Positions 17,769 to 27,800 of a DNA stretch of 64,000 nucleotides are shown in pieces. Location: NCBI RefSeq assembly GCF_900101875.1, contig NZ_FNAI01000003.1, positions 434,001-498,000 of the forward strand. Direction: 5' to 3'. The stretch comes from Mucilaginibacter pineti. GTDB lineage: Bacteria; Bacteroidota; Bacteroidia; Sphingobacteriales; Sphingobacteriaceae. The first letter of the stretch is position 1. Every line of letters begins with the position of its first letter. The notes under the pieces are model-generated. The model made no database searches. It was given only the letters and a program-made list of their open reading frames with translations, and was not told the origin of the DNA. The translations under genes were made by a program, and so were the position numbers.

Positions 17769-18743
17769 ATGCGTAAAAATACTCTTTATTCTATCGCGTT
17801 GGCTATACTGGCAACAGCGGCGATATTTGGTTGCAATAAAATTAAAACCGGTTTCATAAGCGACAATATTTATTACAACGTTAACCCGTTTACCGTGGCA
17901 CAAGGCAACACCGCGGTTTCTGCCGGTTTGGTTATTGATGGTTCAACAACCCCGGTTAATGTTAAATTGTTGGCAGTTAGGGATATGGCAACAGGCAAGG
18001 ATGCTTCGGTTTACCTGTTAAAGCCAGATACCATCAGGATATACAACGGAACCATTACTTCAGACGATAGCACCCTTACCCAACTATCAAAAAAACTTAA
18101 GGACAGTACCCTTGCGCCATTTAGCGTAAATTCCATCGGCGGGCGCCTTCAGTTTACACAGGCTTCAAAATTTGTACCTATTGGTTCATATAATATCGAT
18201 TTGCAGGTTTCAAACGTAAGGGGCACCCGTACATTAAATAATGCCTGCCAGATAAATGTTGTTGGCAGCATACCCGACACCATAAGCTACAAAGCCTATA
18301 ACCATTCCGATGCTACCTACACCAACTTCGTAGGCTTTTCGGCTGCGTTATTGGATATGAAGGTGAAATATGATCCAAGTGGTGCCGATAAGATAATTTA
18401 TGTATGGAAAGATAAAAACGGTAAAACCTGGAACCCTGCAAAGGGCGAGATCGTAGGCCGCCCCGGCCGCCCCACATTTGCAGATTTCGACCCATATTAT
18501 CCGGTTACTAAAACAGATACTTCGCTTGAATACAGATATCCGGGAGGGGTGCCTATATTTCCTGTTTTTGCAATACCTAAAGCATATCCTGGTTTCAATG
18601 GCGGCCCTTATTATTACAGTATAAAAGGCAGTGCAAATGATACCGGTGGCCCTGTAAATACTACGTTTACAGTCGGTTTTTATCTTACCAAGGGCACTTT
18701 TGTAATAACTACAATAGTAACTGACGTGGCTCGGACCCCATAA
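17769..18743 (+). CDS. PUL-associated lipoprotein, possibly DUF5007-like
   Basis: A 324-residue lipoprotein with cysteine C22 (AIFGC). The N-terminal half (QGNTAVSAGLVIDGSTTPVN, KLLAVRDMATG) resembles the Ig-like start of surface lipoproteins encoded behind SusD and fasciclin genes in Sphingobacteriaceae. I associate this with DUF5007, from memory and without certainty. The second half contains beta-rich segments such as YKAYNHSDATYTNFVGFSAA and RYPGGVPIFPVFAIPK. It is the last gene of the operon, followed by a strong terminator 28 bases on. A glycan- or protein-binding SusF-like function is inferred from position only. Confidence 0.65.
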   Translation: MRKNTLYSIALAILATAAIFGCNKIKTGFISDNIYYNVNPFTVAQGNTAVSAGLVIDGSTTPVNVKLLAVRDMATGKDASVYLLKPDTIRIYNGTITSDDSTLTQLSKKLKDSTLAPFSVNSIGGRLQFTQASKFVPIGSYNIDLQVSNVRGTRTLNNACQINVVGSIPDTISYKAYNHSDATYTNFVGFSAALLDMKVKYDPSGADKIIYVWKDKNGKTWNPAKGEIVGRPGRPTFADFDPYYPVTKTDTSLEYRYPGGVPIFPVFAIPKAYPGFNGGPYYYSIKGSANDTGGPVNTTFTVGFYLTKGTFVITTIVTDVARTP

Positions 18744-18770
18744 ACGTTGGCTAAGGTCACCTCTTTCACG

Positions 18771-18804
18771 GGCTGTTTCTCTTAAACCAGGAAACAGCCT
18801 TTTT
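18771..18804 (+). terminator. Rho-independent terminator of the SusCD-fasciclin operon
   Basis: GGCTGTTTC (18771-18779) and GAAACAGCC (18791-18799) make a perfect 9-bp stem with an 11-base loop, followed by five T. It separates the SusCD operon from the following secreted-peptidase gene. Confidence 0.85.
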
Positions 18805-18909
18805 AACACGCAGTTTTAAATAGCACCACAATTGCAGCATTCGTCTGTGCAATTTAATAGCAGCTGAGCCTACTGTTTTTATACCTCAACTTTAATCATA
18901 TTAAAATAT

Positions 18910-21096
18910 ATGAAGTTTACTTTTACTGTAATTGTTTTGTGCCTTACAACCTTAGTTTGTTCGGCGCAAAAAAAGGTTTACATACCCAAATTATGGTCTA
19001 CAGACCCTGCTTTAAGCAAGTGGTCTTATCAAAGATCATACGAAACAGAAAACTTTTTTTTAGTGTGGGGCCCCAAAGCTGGCCTCGACCCTAAAAATAA
19101 CCCGGGTACAACAAGCCTCACTTTCGACCCCAAGTTTGTGACCGATACCCTCGAATACATTTTTAAGAAATACATTAAAGAATATCATTTAATATCAAAC
19201 GATACCACTACACTTTTTGGCAAATACAAAACCATAATTGTGATGACCAATACCTGGGATGACGGTGGGCCGATTGATTTTGCCGTGGCATCCCAATATG
19301 ATGATACGGTGCCCGCCATGTTTGTTGACCGCAGCGCAACGCTGGACGGTGGCGCAATATCGCATGAATATGCCCATTGCCTTCAATTTATGATGCACCT
19401 GGAATATAACAATGTAAACGGGGCCGGCTTTTCTAACGATTATGGATCATTCTTCTTTGAAACCCATGCCAATTTTATGCGAAACCACCTATATCCCAGC
19501 GCGGCCGGTTATGATCTGCCCCGGTGGATGGGAACGGGCAACTTTCAATGGGGGAGTACAAGGCACCACTATGATGCCTTTGACCTGTGTTTTTACATTG
19601 AACAGGTAGATAGTTTAAACATGGTGACCGATTTGTGGAAAAAATCGGCCGTAAATGAAACCCCGCTCATGACCTATAAACGGTTAAAAGGATGGACACA
19701 GGCGCAACTCAACGATTTTATGTTTGATTATTCCAAACGGCAGGTGGCTTATGATTATCCGTTATATGGTATAGATAAGGTAAAGCGGGCCCAGCGAGAT
19801 TTTTTTAAGGCACAGCAGCCCAATAACCTTTGGCGCCAGTATGTTATCCTCGATTCCATCGGAAAACCATCGGCCACGGGTGGGCGGTTTGTAGTACCCG
19901 ATGCCTCTGTCCCGCAGGATTATGGTTTTAATATCATCCCGCTGTATCCAACCTGTGCAGAAAAAAAAGTTTTTATAAAGTTTAAAGGCCATACCGATGT
20001 AAACCAGGTTAATGGCTGGCGATACGGCTTTGTAACCACAAAAGCCGATGGTACAGTTTCAAGGTACGGGCCAACCTACGGCGATGCCGAAAAAGAGATC
20101 AGCTTTACAATGAATGATACAGAAGCCAACTTATACCTGGTGGTATCTGGCGCTCCCGAACAAAATACCCTGTACCTGGTAGAACCCGGCTGGCCAAAAA
20201 CGTACCGCCATCCGTATGAACTTAATATAGCCAATGCACTGCCAGAGAGCTATCAGCCTGGCTTTCGCAGCGATTTAAAAGTTAACGGGCATCCGCACAG
20301 CAACGGCGGGGGATGGGTTTCTAATTCATCAACTGTAGATGCAAGTGTACGTGTAGGGGCAAAGGCGGTTGTGTTGGGTAATTCCCGCATCACCGGTAAT
20401 GCGGTGATAGGCGGCACAGCCTACGTGCAGGATGCTATAGTTAGCGGTAACGCCCAGATAATTGGCAACAGCAATGTAACCCAGGGAACGTATTCCGAAA
20501 ATGTGATTGTTAAGGATAATGCCATTTTGAACGGTTCGGTAGGCAAGGGCTCGGCTATCTTTAAAACCAATACGCTTGAGTTTGGCGGAGAATACAGCGG
20601 CGACATTATTCTGGGCGGCGATTCGGAAGTAGGGTCCTGCTCAACAGGGGTTTATTACCAGTTTCCTAATTACACCAATGGCAGGTTTGGTTTTTGCGAT
20701 GGTAAAGGAGTAACCGATCCGTCTAACGTGGATATCAATAACGCGTATAGTTTATTTTCTGATGATCAGATGGCGTTTTCAGGAACGGTTACCTGCGATG
20801 GAATAGCGGTTGTTGATACTGTTAAAAAGGCATCCACAAATATGCTTAAAGCGGTAATATACCCTAATCCGGTAATTGACCAATTGGCACTCCATATTGA
20901 TAACCAGTTTAAAGCCGCCAATTTGTCTGTAGAAATATATACTACGGCCGGGCAAAGGGTAATGCAGTTGAACAGACCGGTTGCCCTCGGCAATTCGGTA
21001 TTGCAGGTATCAGGCAGTAACCTGGCCGTCGGCCTTTATTATGTGAAAATTACGGGCGGCGATAAAACGCTGAAGTTGAAATTTTTGAAACAATAA
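18910..21096 (+). CDS. Secreted HExxH metallopeptidase-like protein with T9SS sorting domain
   Basis: A 728-residue secreted protein. A signal peptide ends near residue 19-20 (VCSAQ). Residues 40-330 resemble the DUF6055-type putative metallopeptidase. They hold a zinc-binding HEYAH at 152-156, preceded by DGGAI, and a possible third ligand E184 in FFETHANF. Residues about 470-560 form a repetitive beta-helix-like stretch rich in GNAVIGG, YVQDAIVSGNAQI and GNSNVTQG. The last 80 residues are a type A T9SS C-terminal domain (IYPNPVIDQLALHI, VEIYTTAGQRVM, LAVGLYYVKI). It should therefore cross the outer membrane by type IX secretion. It lies after a terminator and 52 bases before a PorV homologue. 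The substrate is unknown; glycoprotein or structural protein cleavage is a guess. Confidence 0.8.
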   Translation: MKFTFTVIVLCLTTLVCSAQKKVYIPKLWSTDPALSKWSYQRSYETENFFLVWGPKAGLDPKNNPGTTSLTFDPKFVTDTLEYIFKKYIKEYHLISNDTTTLFGKYKTIIVMTNTWDDGGPIDFAVASQYDDTVPAMFVDRSATLDGGAISHEYAHCLQFMMHLEYNNVNGAGFSNDYGSFFFETHANFMRNHLYPSAAGYDLPRWMGTGNFQWGSTRHHYDAFDLCFYIEQVDSLNMVTDLWKKSAVNETPLMTYKRLKGWTQAQLNDFMFDYSKRQVAYDYPLYGIDKVKRAQRDFFKAQQPNNLWRQYVILDSIGKPSATGGRFVVPDASVPQDYGFNIIPLYPTCAEKKVFIKFKGHTDVNQVNGWRYGFVTTKADGTVSRYGPTYGDAEKEISFTMNDTEANLYLVVSGAPEQNTLYLVEPGWPKTYRHPYELNIANALPESYQPGFRSDLKVNGHPHSNGGGWVSNSSTVDASVRVGAKAVVLGNSRITGNAVIGGTAYVQDAIVSGNAQIIGNSNVTQGTYSENVIVKDNAILNGSVGKGSAIFKTNTLEFGGEYSGDIILGGDSEVGSCSTGVYYQFPNYTNGRFGFCDGKGVTDPSNVDINNAYSLFSDDQMAFSGTVTCDGIAVVDTVKKASTNMLKAVIYPNPVIDQLALHIDNQFKAANLSVEIYTTAGQRVMQLNRPVALGNSVLQVSGSNLAVGLYYVKITGGDKTLKLKFLKQ

Positions 21097-21148
21097 TTTA
21101 TTGCAGCACATCGGTTTTGATTCAAAAAACAAATAAAAATATTAATTT

Positions 21149-22312
21149 ATGAAACATAAATATACTGTGCCGGCCGGTTGGCTGTTGGCGGTAATGCTAT
21201 TATTGTGTGTTGTTCCCAGCGTTTTCGGGCAGGTTAGTTCAGACGGTAGAAAAGGGAATGTTATACCCACCGGTGTTCCTTTTTTACTGGTATCTCCGGA
21301 TGCAAGATCATCTGGCATGGGCGATGCCGGTGTGGCTTTGGAAGATGATGCCAATGCTACTTTCTGGAATCCGTCGAAAATGGTTTATATGAAAAGCAAT
21401 TCTTCCTTCTCGGCATCTTATTGTCCCTGGCTTCGGAATTTGGCTAATGATGCCAGTATCAGTTACCTTAATTTTCAGGCTAAAACAGATGAGCGTACAG
21501 CAATAGGCCTATCTATGCGTTATTTTAATTTAGGAAAAGTAGATCTTGCCGATGCGGATAACACTTCACAAGGCGTTTATAGCCCTTATGAATACGCCTT
21601 TGACGCTTCGGTGGCCCGAAGTTTTGGTGATAACTTTTCATTAGGTTTTACATTGCGGTACATCTCTTCCCATATTTTTAATTCTGACGCTAATTATAAG
21701 CTCCAGTCGGGTTCGTCTGTAGGTGCCGATGTTTCGCTGTTTTATCGTAACACTTTCAGCTCCTTTGGTAAGGAATCTCGTTTTTCGTTCGGTACAAATA
21801 TCTCAAACATAGGTTCAAAAATTAGTTACGATAATACATCGGGTAGTCAAATGTTTCTACCTGCTAATCTCAAATTAGGTATTGCCAATACCTGGGTGCT
21901 GGATAATGAAAATGAACTGACACTGGCTGTGGATCTGAATAAATTATTGGTACCCACACCTCCTCAAACGGATAGCGTTGGGCGGATAGTAAAAGGAAAG
22001 CGTACAGATGTTTCGGTACCGGCCTCAATTTTTGGTTCGTTTACTGATGCCCCCGGTGGTTTTAGTGAAGAGTTCCGTGAAATTAATTACAGTGCCGGTT
22101 TGGAATATGGTTTTAATCACCGGTTTTTTCTGCGTACAGGTTACTTTTATGAAAATCCTGATAAGGGCAACCGTCAATATGCCACGTTTGGCGTAGGATA
22201 TAAATATAATTTTATGGATTTTAATTTCTCATACCTGGCTGCCAGTCAGCAAAAAACACCATTGGCCAATACCCTAAGATTTTCCGTTGCATTTAACCTT
22301 GGGCAGCATTGA
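21149..22312 (+). CDS. porV: PorV-like T9SS outer-membrane protein (FadL/PorV family)
   Basis: A 387-residue outer-membrane beta-barrel. A signal peptide ends near 28 (VFGQ) and is followed by the highly characteristic PorV start TGVPFLLVSPDARSSGMGD and ATFWNPSKMVYM. PorV shuttles T9SS cargo, reading the C-terminal domain and handing it from the translocon to the attachment complex. This gene follows a T9SS cargo gene by 52 bases on the same strand, so the two are probably cotranscribed. Whether it is the only porV of the genome or a dedicated paralogue cannot be told from this window. Confidence 0.85.
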   Translation: MKHKYTVPAGWLLAVMLLLCVVPSVFGQVSSDGRKGNVIPTGVPFLLVSPDARSSGMGDAGVALEDDANATFWNPSKMVYMKSNSSFSASYCPWLRNLANDASISYLNFQAKTDERTAIGLSMRYFNLGKVDLADADNTSQGVYSPYEYAFDASVARSFGDNFSLGFTLRYISSHIFNSDANYKLQSGSSVGADVSLFYRNTFSSFGKESRFSFGTNISNIGSKISYDNTSGSQMFLPANLKLGIANTWVLDNENELTLAVDLNKLLVPTPPQTDSVGRIVKGKRTDVSVPASIFGSFTDAPGGFSEEFREINYSAGLEYGFNHRFFLRTGYFYENPDKGNRQYATFGVGYKYNFMDFNFSYLAASQQKTPLANTLRFSVAFNLGQH

Positions 22313-22414
22313 TAGAAAGTTGTTTAAAATCACCTGTTTTAAAGTGTGATCCAATTATTTAATATTAATTTTTAACACCAATCTTTTTAAACTCATTCAT
22401 TTTCCAATCCGGTT

Positions 22415-23686
22415 TTATTTTACAGCTGTAGCAGCCTTTACAACATGCCAAACATTTAAAGTGTTGTTTTTGCCCTCTATTACAATTTTATAAAATGGGT
22501 GGTGTAATAAATCTGCGGAATGGTAATGGAATTTTTCTGCACTGGCAGATGGCGTACCAATTAGTTTATAGATGTCTTTTTTGCCTTCCTTTGCATGGTT
22601 GGTATAGGTAATATAAATTTTCAGTTTTTCTGCCGGTGCAAATGTTTTCCATTTCAGGGTAAATGCCTGGGCGGTTGCGTTCAACCTTGCGTTGCTTAAG
22701 GATACAGGGCCAGTGAAAGGTACGCCATCCAGCTCCCTTTTTACCGAAACAGGGAGGGAGATATTTAAGTAATTGGCAACTGAAGGTAATATATCAACAA
22801 TGGCCGGTTGCGAAATTTTGAAATATCCATTGGTAACAGGGTGGTTCAAGATCATCCATGTGGTTCGCTCGCGCGTGTTTTGGTCCCCATGCTCGGCACC
22901 TGTTAATGAATCACGACCATGATCAGTAGTAATCACCAGCAGCCATTTTTCATGATAATTTGCCTCCCGGAAATGAATAGCGGCGGCAATTTTTTTCATT
23001 TGTTCATCCAGCAGGCCAATGGCTTTGTCAAACTCCTTCCCGGTACCTTTACTATGGCCTACATCATCAGTGTATTCGAGGTAGATCCATGACAGATCAG
23101 GTGCTTTAATCCTGATAACCGAATCGGCAGCATGTACAACATGCTCATCTATTTGATGCAGGTATAGGCTGGCCGTATCATGCGGGAACCGGGTCGAGTC
23201 TTTTTCGAATCCATCATAAACGTAGTCAATGGTTAACTTTTTCGTTTCAGGCAGGCCTGCTCCCAGCAGGGTTTTCCGGTTTTCAATCCAGGTAGAAAAT
23301 ATAGCGGTTGTACCGGTTGGCCTTGCTGTTTTAAACAACCTGAAAATAGTTGGATAATTATAGTTGGGGTGCTGGTTATCATTGTCCCACACGTTATGTT
23401 TATAGGCCCAGGTACCGGTTAACATATCATTGTACCCCGGTGCAGATATGGTAGGGGTTTGGGTATAGGTGCCTATGTTTCCGCCAACATAAGCCCTGGT
23501 ATAGGCGCCTTCTTTAATGATCTGCTGCATGGCAGGAGGATGCAGCCGTTCCATAACATCTGCCGGGATACCGTCTGCAATAACAATTACCACCTTGGGT
23601 TTGGGCTGTGCAATTGCCGCCATGCTTATCAATACAAAAAATACGGTGTTTATGAGGCGCATATATGCTGCTTTTTGTTTTTTCAA
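22415..23686 (-). CDS. Secreted alkaline-phosphatase-superfamily phosphodiesterase
   Basis: A 423-residue exported enzyme of the type I phosphodiesterase / nucleotide pyrophosphatase group. A signal peptide is present (MAAIAQ near residues 22-27); Met-9 (23662) is an equally good start. Metal and nucleophile motifs are visible: IADGI with D38, TPTISAPGYNDMLTG where S81 aligns with the NPP nucleophile threonine, YTDDVGHSKG, and VITTDHGRDSLTGAEHGD. Such enzymes cleave phosphodiesters or phosphonates in the periplasm using two zinc ions. The C-terminal part (after residue 310) is a beta-rich extension. It is transcribed toward the porV gene, from a start 109 bases away from a small membrane-protein gene on the other strand. 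With the phosphoesterases further right it hints at phosphodiester use. Confidence 0.85.
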   Translation of the reverse strand: MKKQKAAYMRLINTVFFVLISMAAIAQPKPKVVIVIADGIPADVMERLHPPAMQQIIKEGAYTRAYVGGNIGTYTQTPTISAPGYNDMLTGTWAYKHNVWDNDNQHPNYNYPTIFRLFKTARPTGTTAIFSTWIENRKTLLGAGLPETKKLTIDYVYDGFEKDSTRFPHDTASLYLHQIDEHVVHAADSVIRIKAPDLSWIYLEYTDDVGHSKGTGKEFDKAIGLLDEQMKKIAAAIHFREANYHEKWLLVITTDHGRDSLTGAEHGDQNTRERTTWMILNHPVTNGYFKISQPAIVDILPSVANYLNISLPVSVKRELDGVPFTGPVSLSNARLNATAQAFTLKWKTFAPAEKLKIYITYTNHAKEGKKDIYKLIGTPSASAEKFHYHSADLLHHPFYKIVIEGKNNTLNVWHVVKAATAVK

Positions 23687-23794
23687 AAGTAGATTACCGA
23701 CATTAGCAAATTGTTAAGGTTTATTATTAATCTTCCGGGTTATCTCCATTTTTCGTTAATCTTGCTGCAGCAAAAAGAATTTAACTCAAACACT

Positions 23795-24058
23795 ATGAGG
23801 CAAATTATATTAACGTGTGTTGGCTGGCTGGGCGTGATTTTATGCACGGTTGGCTATTTGTTATTGAGCATGAAAGTGCTTAAAGCCGAATCTCGCGGTT
23901 TTCAGGTATTGAATATTTTGGGTGGCTTGTGTTTAGTGGCTACTGCTGTTGATAATAATGATATGCCAAATGCCGTAGCCAATTTGCTATGGATGTTTAT
24001 TGGAGTTTATGCTTTAAGTCGCCGGTTATTAACTCAGGGTACTGTCAGAAAAAATTGA
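23795..24058 (+). CDS. Small inner-membrane protein, CBU_0592-like
   Basis: An 87-residue protein from ATG 23795; the frame opens earlier but the residues before this methionine look non-native. Three hydrophobic helices are evident: LTCVGWLGVILCTVGYLLLS, FQVLNILGGLCLVATAV, and AVANLLWMFIGVYAL. The pattern of a first helix with glycines, a tyrosine-leucine-leucine, then LNxxGGxxL and a final W-containing helix matches the small CBU_0592-type membrane family of unknown function. It overlaps the 3' end of the convergent TetR gene by 30 bases. Confidence 0.7.
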   Translation: MRQIILTCVGWLGVILCTVGYLLLSMKVLKAESRGFQVLNILGGLCLVATAVDNNDMPNAVANLLWMFIGVYALSRRLLTQGTVRKN

Positions 24059-24652
24059 TTGCTCCATCCCTAAAATTTCATAGGCTTTGTGCTTATAATA
24101 TTCAAGCCTTGCTGTATATGCTTCTTTATCATTTTCTAATGATAGGTAAAAATACGCGCCATCTACCAGTACAAAAATTAAATCGGCCGCGGTCTTGGGA
24201 GCCAGAACGTTTATTAATTGTTTTTCATTGCATTGCTCAATCATTGATGAAAGCGCGTGGCGAAGGGAATCCAATATAGTCTTGTATTTTAATTTGATTT
24301 TTTTTTCCCTGAATGCTAATGCATAAAAGGTGTAAAAAAGCCCGTCATCAAATAGCAGGTTCCATTTTTTTGAAAAAAGCATTTCAATTGTTTTTTGCAG
24401 GTCTGCAAGTGTAACCTCTTCCTTATTCTTTATGGTATAAATCAAGAGGTATCTTTCAAGTATATGATCTATCAGTGCATAGGTAAGGTCCTCTTTGGTT
24501 GCAAAGTAATGACTAACCAAACTTGGGTTAATATCCATCACCTTTGCTATTTTGGCAATAGAGGTATTTTCATAACCCTCCTTTTTAGCAACCTTGTAAA
24601 ATGTCTTTATAATTTCTAATTGTCTTTCCTCTTTAAGACTTTTTCTACCCAT
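24029..24652 (-). CDS. TetR family transcriptional regulator
   Basis: About 207 residues from the ATG giving MGRKSLKEERQLEII; an ATG 33 bases upstream exists, but this N-terminus is more typical. The helix-turn-helix is at residues 8-55 (FYKVAKKEGYENTSIAKIAK, then INPSLVSHYFATKEDLTYAL). The C-terminal two thirds is the helical ligand/dimer domain. It is divergent from the SusC gene at 24841, with a long palindrome in the 188-base spacer, so it probably represses itself and the SusC operon. Convergent overlap with the small membrane protein gene may couple their expression. Confidence 0.88.
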   Translation of the reverse strand: MGRKSLKEERQLEIIKTFYKVAKKEGYENTSIAKIAKVMDINPSLVSHYFATKEDLTYALIDHILERYLLIYTIKNKEEVTLADLQKTIEMLFSKKWNLLFDDGLFYTFYALAFREKKIKLKYKTILDSLRHALSSMIEQCNEKQLINVLAPKTAADLIFVLVDGAYFYLSLENDKEAYTARLEYYKHKAYEILGMEQSIFSDSTLS

Positions 24653-24707
24653 GTTAATAATATCTGAAACAGCCAAACTAATCAAAAGTAATCTGATTTG
24701 GAAATTA

Positions 24708-24739
24708 AATAAATTGATTGTATGTTCAATTAATTTATT
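24708..24739. promoter_or_regulatory. Inverted-repeat operator candidate for the TetR regulator
   Basis: Arms AATAAATTGATTG (24708-24720) and CAATTAATTTATT (24727-24739) are reverse complements in 12 of 13 positions, around TATGTT. The site is 55 bases upstream of the tetR start and 101 bases before susC. Size and position suit a TetR dimer site controlling both divergent units. Confidence 0.55.
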
Positions 24740-24840
24740 AATGTAAGCCTAACCTGTTGATAATATAAAAATCAGACCTTAGCCGCACTTCAGATAGGGC
24801 TTTAAACGAAAAATTAACATGCTAAAATCTTAATTCAATT

Positions 24841-27800
24841 ATGAAAAAAAAATTACTATTGATTTGCTTTATGCTGTTCGCAGCAAGGAGCTTCGCCCAA
24901 AACATTACCGTAAGCGGTGTAGTTTTGGATGCGGAAAGCAAAGGATCCCTTCCATCGGTTAACATTAGCGTAAAGGGTACAAACCAGCGGACTGCTACAA
25001 ATTTACAAGGTAATTACTCTCTTGCCAATGTAAATCCAAATGCAGTACTTGTTTTTTCTTTCGTGGGATTCAAACAGGAAGAAATTAACATTAACGGGCA
25101 AACGCAATTAAACGTAAGCCTAAAGCCAGACTATGGTAACCTTAATGAGGTTGTCGTGGTTGGTTTTGGTTCCAAGAAAAAAATTAACATAACAGGCGCA
25201 ATTGACCAGATCTCGGGCAAGCAGCTTGAATCGCGCCCGATATCAAATGTACTGCAAGGTTTGCAGGGGGCCAGTCCTGGTTTAAATATCACCTATCCGG
25301 GTGGAGCGCCAGGTACAACGCCAACTATCAACATCAGGGGGTATACATCTATAAGCGGTGGTTCACCGTTAATTGTAATTGATGGTATCCCTGGAACCAA
25401 CGATGATATGCTGCGGTTGGTACCAACAGATATTTCGTCGTTTAGCGTATTGCGCGATGCCGCGTCATCGGCTATTTACGGTGCAAGGGCGGCATTTGGT
25501 GTTATCCTCATCACAACCAAGCAAGGTGCTGTTGGGCACCAGACGATTAGCTACAATGCGTTAACTTCATGGGGTAAACCAACCATATTACCACAGCCGA
25601 TAACCGATCCGTACATCTATTCAAGGGTGCTTGAAACATCTACCAACAACACCCCATGGGATTATGTGAATTATAGCGATGAATATTATAAATGGGCCAG
25701 GGAAAGATCAGATAACCCGTCGTTGCCAGACACGCGGATAAATCCTTCTGACGCTACTAAATGGGATTATATGGGAAGTAATAACTGGTATAAATATTTC
25801 TTCAATAATTCCGCTTTATCGCAAAATCAAACGCTGACGCTTTCTGGCGGTGCTTTGGTAAATAATACACCTTTAACATACTATCTATCGGCCGATTATA
25901 CAAAGGAAAACGGGTTGAATAAACTTGCCGATGATTACTGGGATCGTTATGGTTTAAGATCAAGAGTGGGATTTTCACCTTTGAAATGGCTTAAAATAGA
26001 TAACAATCTTAATATTTATGAAACAAAGCGTGCCCGTCCACTCACTGATATCACAAATATTTATTACTTGCAGCCAACAGATGTAGCTAAAAATCCGGAT
26101 GGAACGTGGGCGAACACGGGCGCAGGCAGGTTGGCAGCTCAGCTGGTTGATGGCGGAAATAACCTTCAAACTATGTTTGGTTTCCAAAATATTACGAGCG
26201 CAACAGCAACATTCTTAAACGGTGATTTACAGATAAATGGAGATGCTTCATTTAAAAGAGAGTTGTGGAAATACCACTCAGACTCCAGCCCGTATAATAT
26301 TGGTTACGGGCCAAATGATGTAAGGCAGGAAGGCGGTACGGGTTCTGTAAGCGAAACCAACGGCTACCTTTATGATAATGCCTTTAACTTATACACTACT
26401 TATAAAAAAACTTTAGGCGATCATTTTTTTAGCGCTATGGTTGGCTATAACTCCGAAAATTATAACTACTCAACCATAAGCGCATCAAAGGATGGGCTTA
26501 TATCTTCATCACTGCCTTACCTGGGCCTTACTACAGGTACCGGCTCAGTAGGTGCAAGCTACTCGGCTTATGCTACCACAAGTGCATTTAGCCGCTTAAA
26601 TTATACCTATAAAGGCCGTTATATTTTAGAGGGTACAGGCCGGTACGATGGCTCTTCGCGCTTTCCTACAGAAAGGCGCTGGGGATTTTTTCCATCAGTA
26701 TCTGCAGTATGGATAGCAAGCAACGAGGAGTTTTTTAAGCCCCTTGCTCCGGTTGTATCTACATTTAAATTACGCGCTTCGTATGGGAATCTCGGTAACC
26801 AGAATGTTAAAGATTTTGGATATATACAATCCTTACAACCAGGTACTTCGCCCTATTTAATAGGCGGCAATAATCAAAGTCCTACGATTACTGGTGCCCC
26901 TGGTTTGGTTGTTGATCCAAATACTTATACATGGGAGCGTGTATCTACCTCAAACATAGGTGCTGATATTGGTCTTTTTAACGATAAGATCTTGTTTGGC
27001 GGTGATTATTATATCCGTAATACAAGGGGGATGCTTGCACCAGGAGTTGATTTGCCGGGGGTACTTGGTACTACACCGCCTTTACAAAATGCAGCAGATC
27101 TGAGAACTAAAGGCTGGGAAATATCTGTTACCTACCAGGATAACTTTACCCTGGCTTCAAAACCATTTAATTTTTCCGCAAAGGTGTTCCTTTCTAATTC
27201 TGATGCCGAGATCACCAAATTTAATAACGTCCAGAACCTTTTTTCTAACTATCGTGTAGGACAAAAACTTGGTGAGATATGGGGCCTGCAAAACGACGGT
27301 TTATTCCAGAACCAGGCCGAGATTGATAAGCTTGATGAATCGGCCATTATACCGTGGGGGGCTTTAAGCATAGTACCGGGATGGCCTAAATACAAAGATC
27401 AGGATGGCAATAATAAAATAGAAACAGGTTTAAGTTCAAAAGATCCTAAAGACTTGAAGATTATTGGTAATAGTGCAGATCATTATAGTATCGGTACAAA
27501 TATTAATATGAACTGGAACGGGATCGATCTTTCCATATTCCTGCAAGGGGTATTAAAAAGAGATTTTTACCCGCACAATTATTTATTCTGGGGACCATTT
27601 CAACAGCCTTACGCAAATATATATCCATGGAATCTTAATTACTACCGTGCCACGGCCGATGCTCCTGACCTAAGGGCGCAGCATTCCAAATCATACATTG
27701 CAGCAGGTTTGGCCGATGCCAACACCAATTCTTACTACCCGGTATTGCAGTCATGGCTGGCCGATGCTAATTATGGCTCAGGTTTGGATATCCCACAATC

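Noticed and set aside
18348..18809. 153-codon minus-strand open frame
   Set aside because: Antisense to the lipoprotein gene and its terminator; composition and lack of motifs mark it as a mirror frame.
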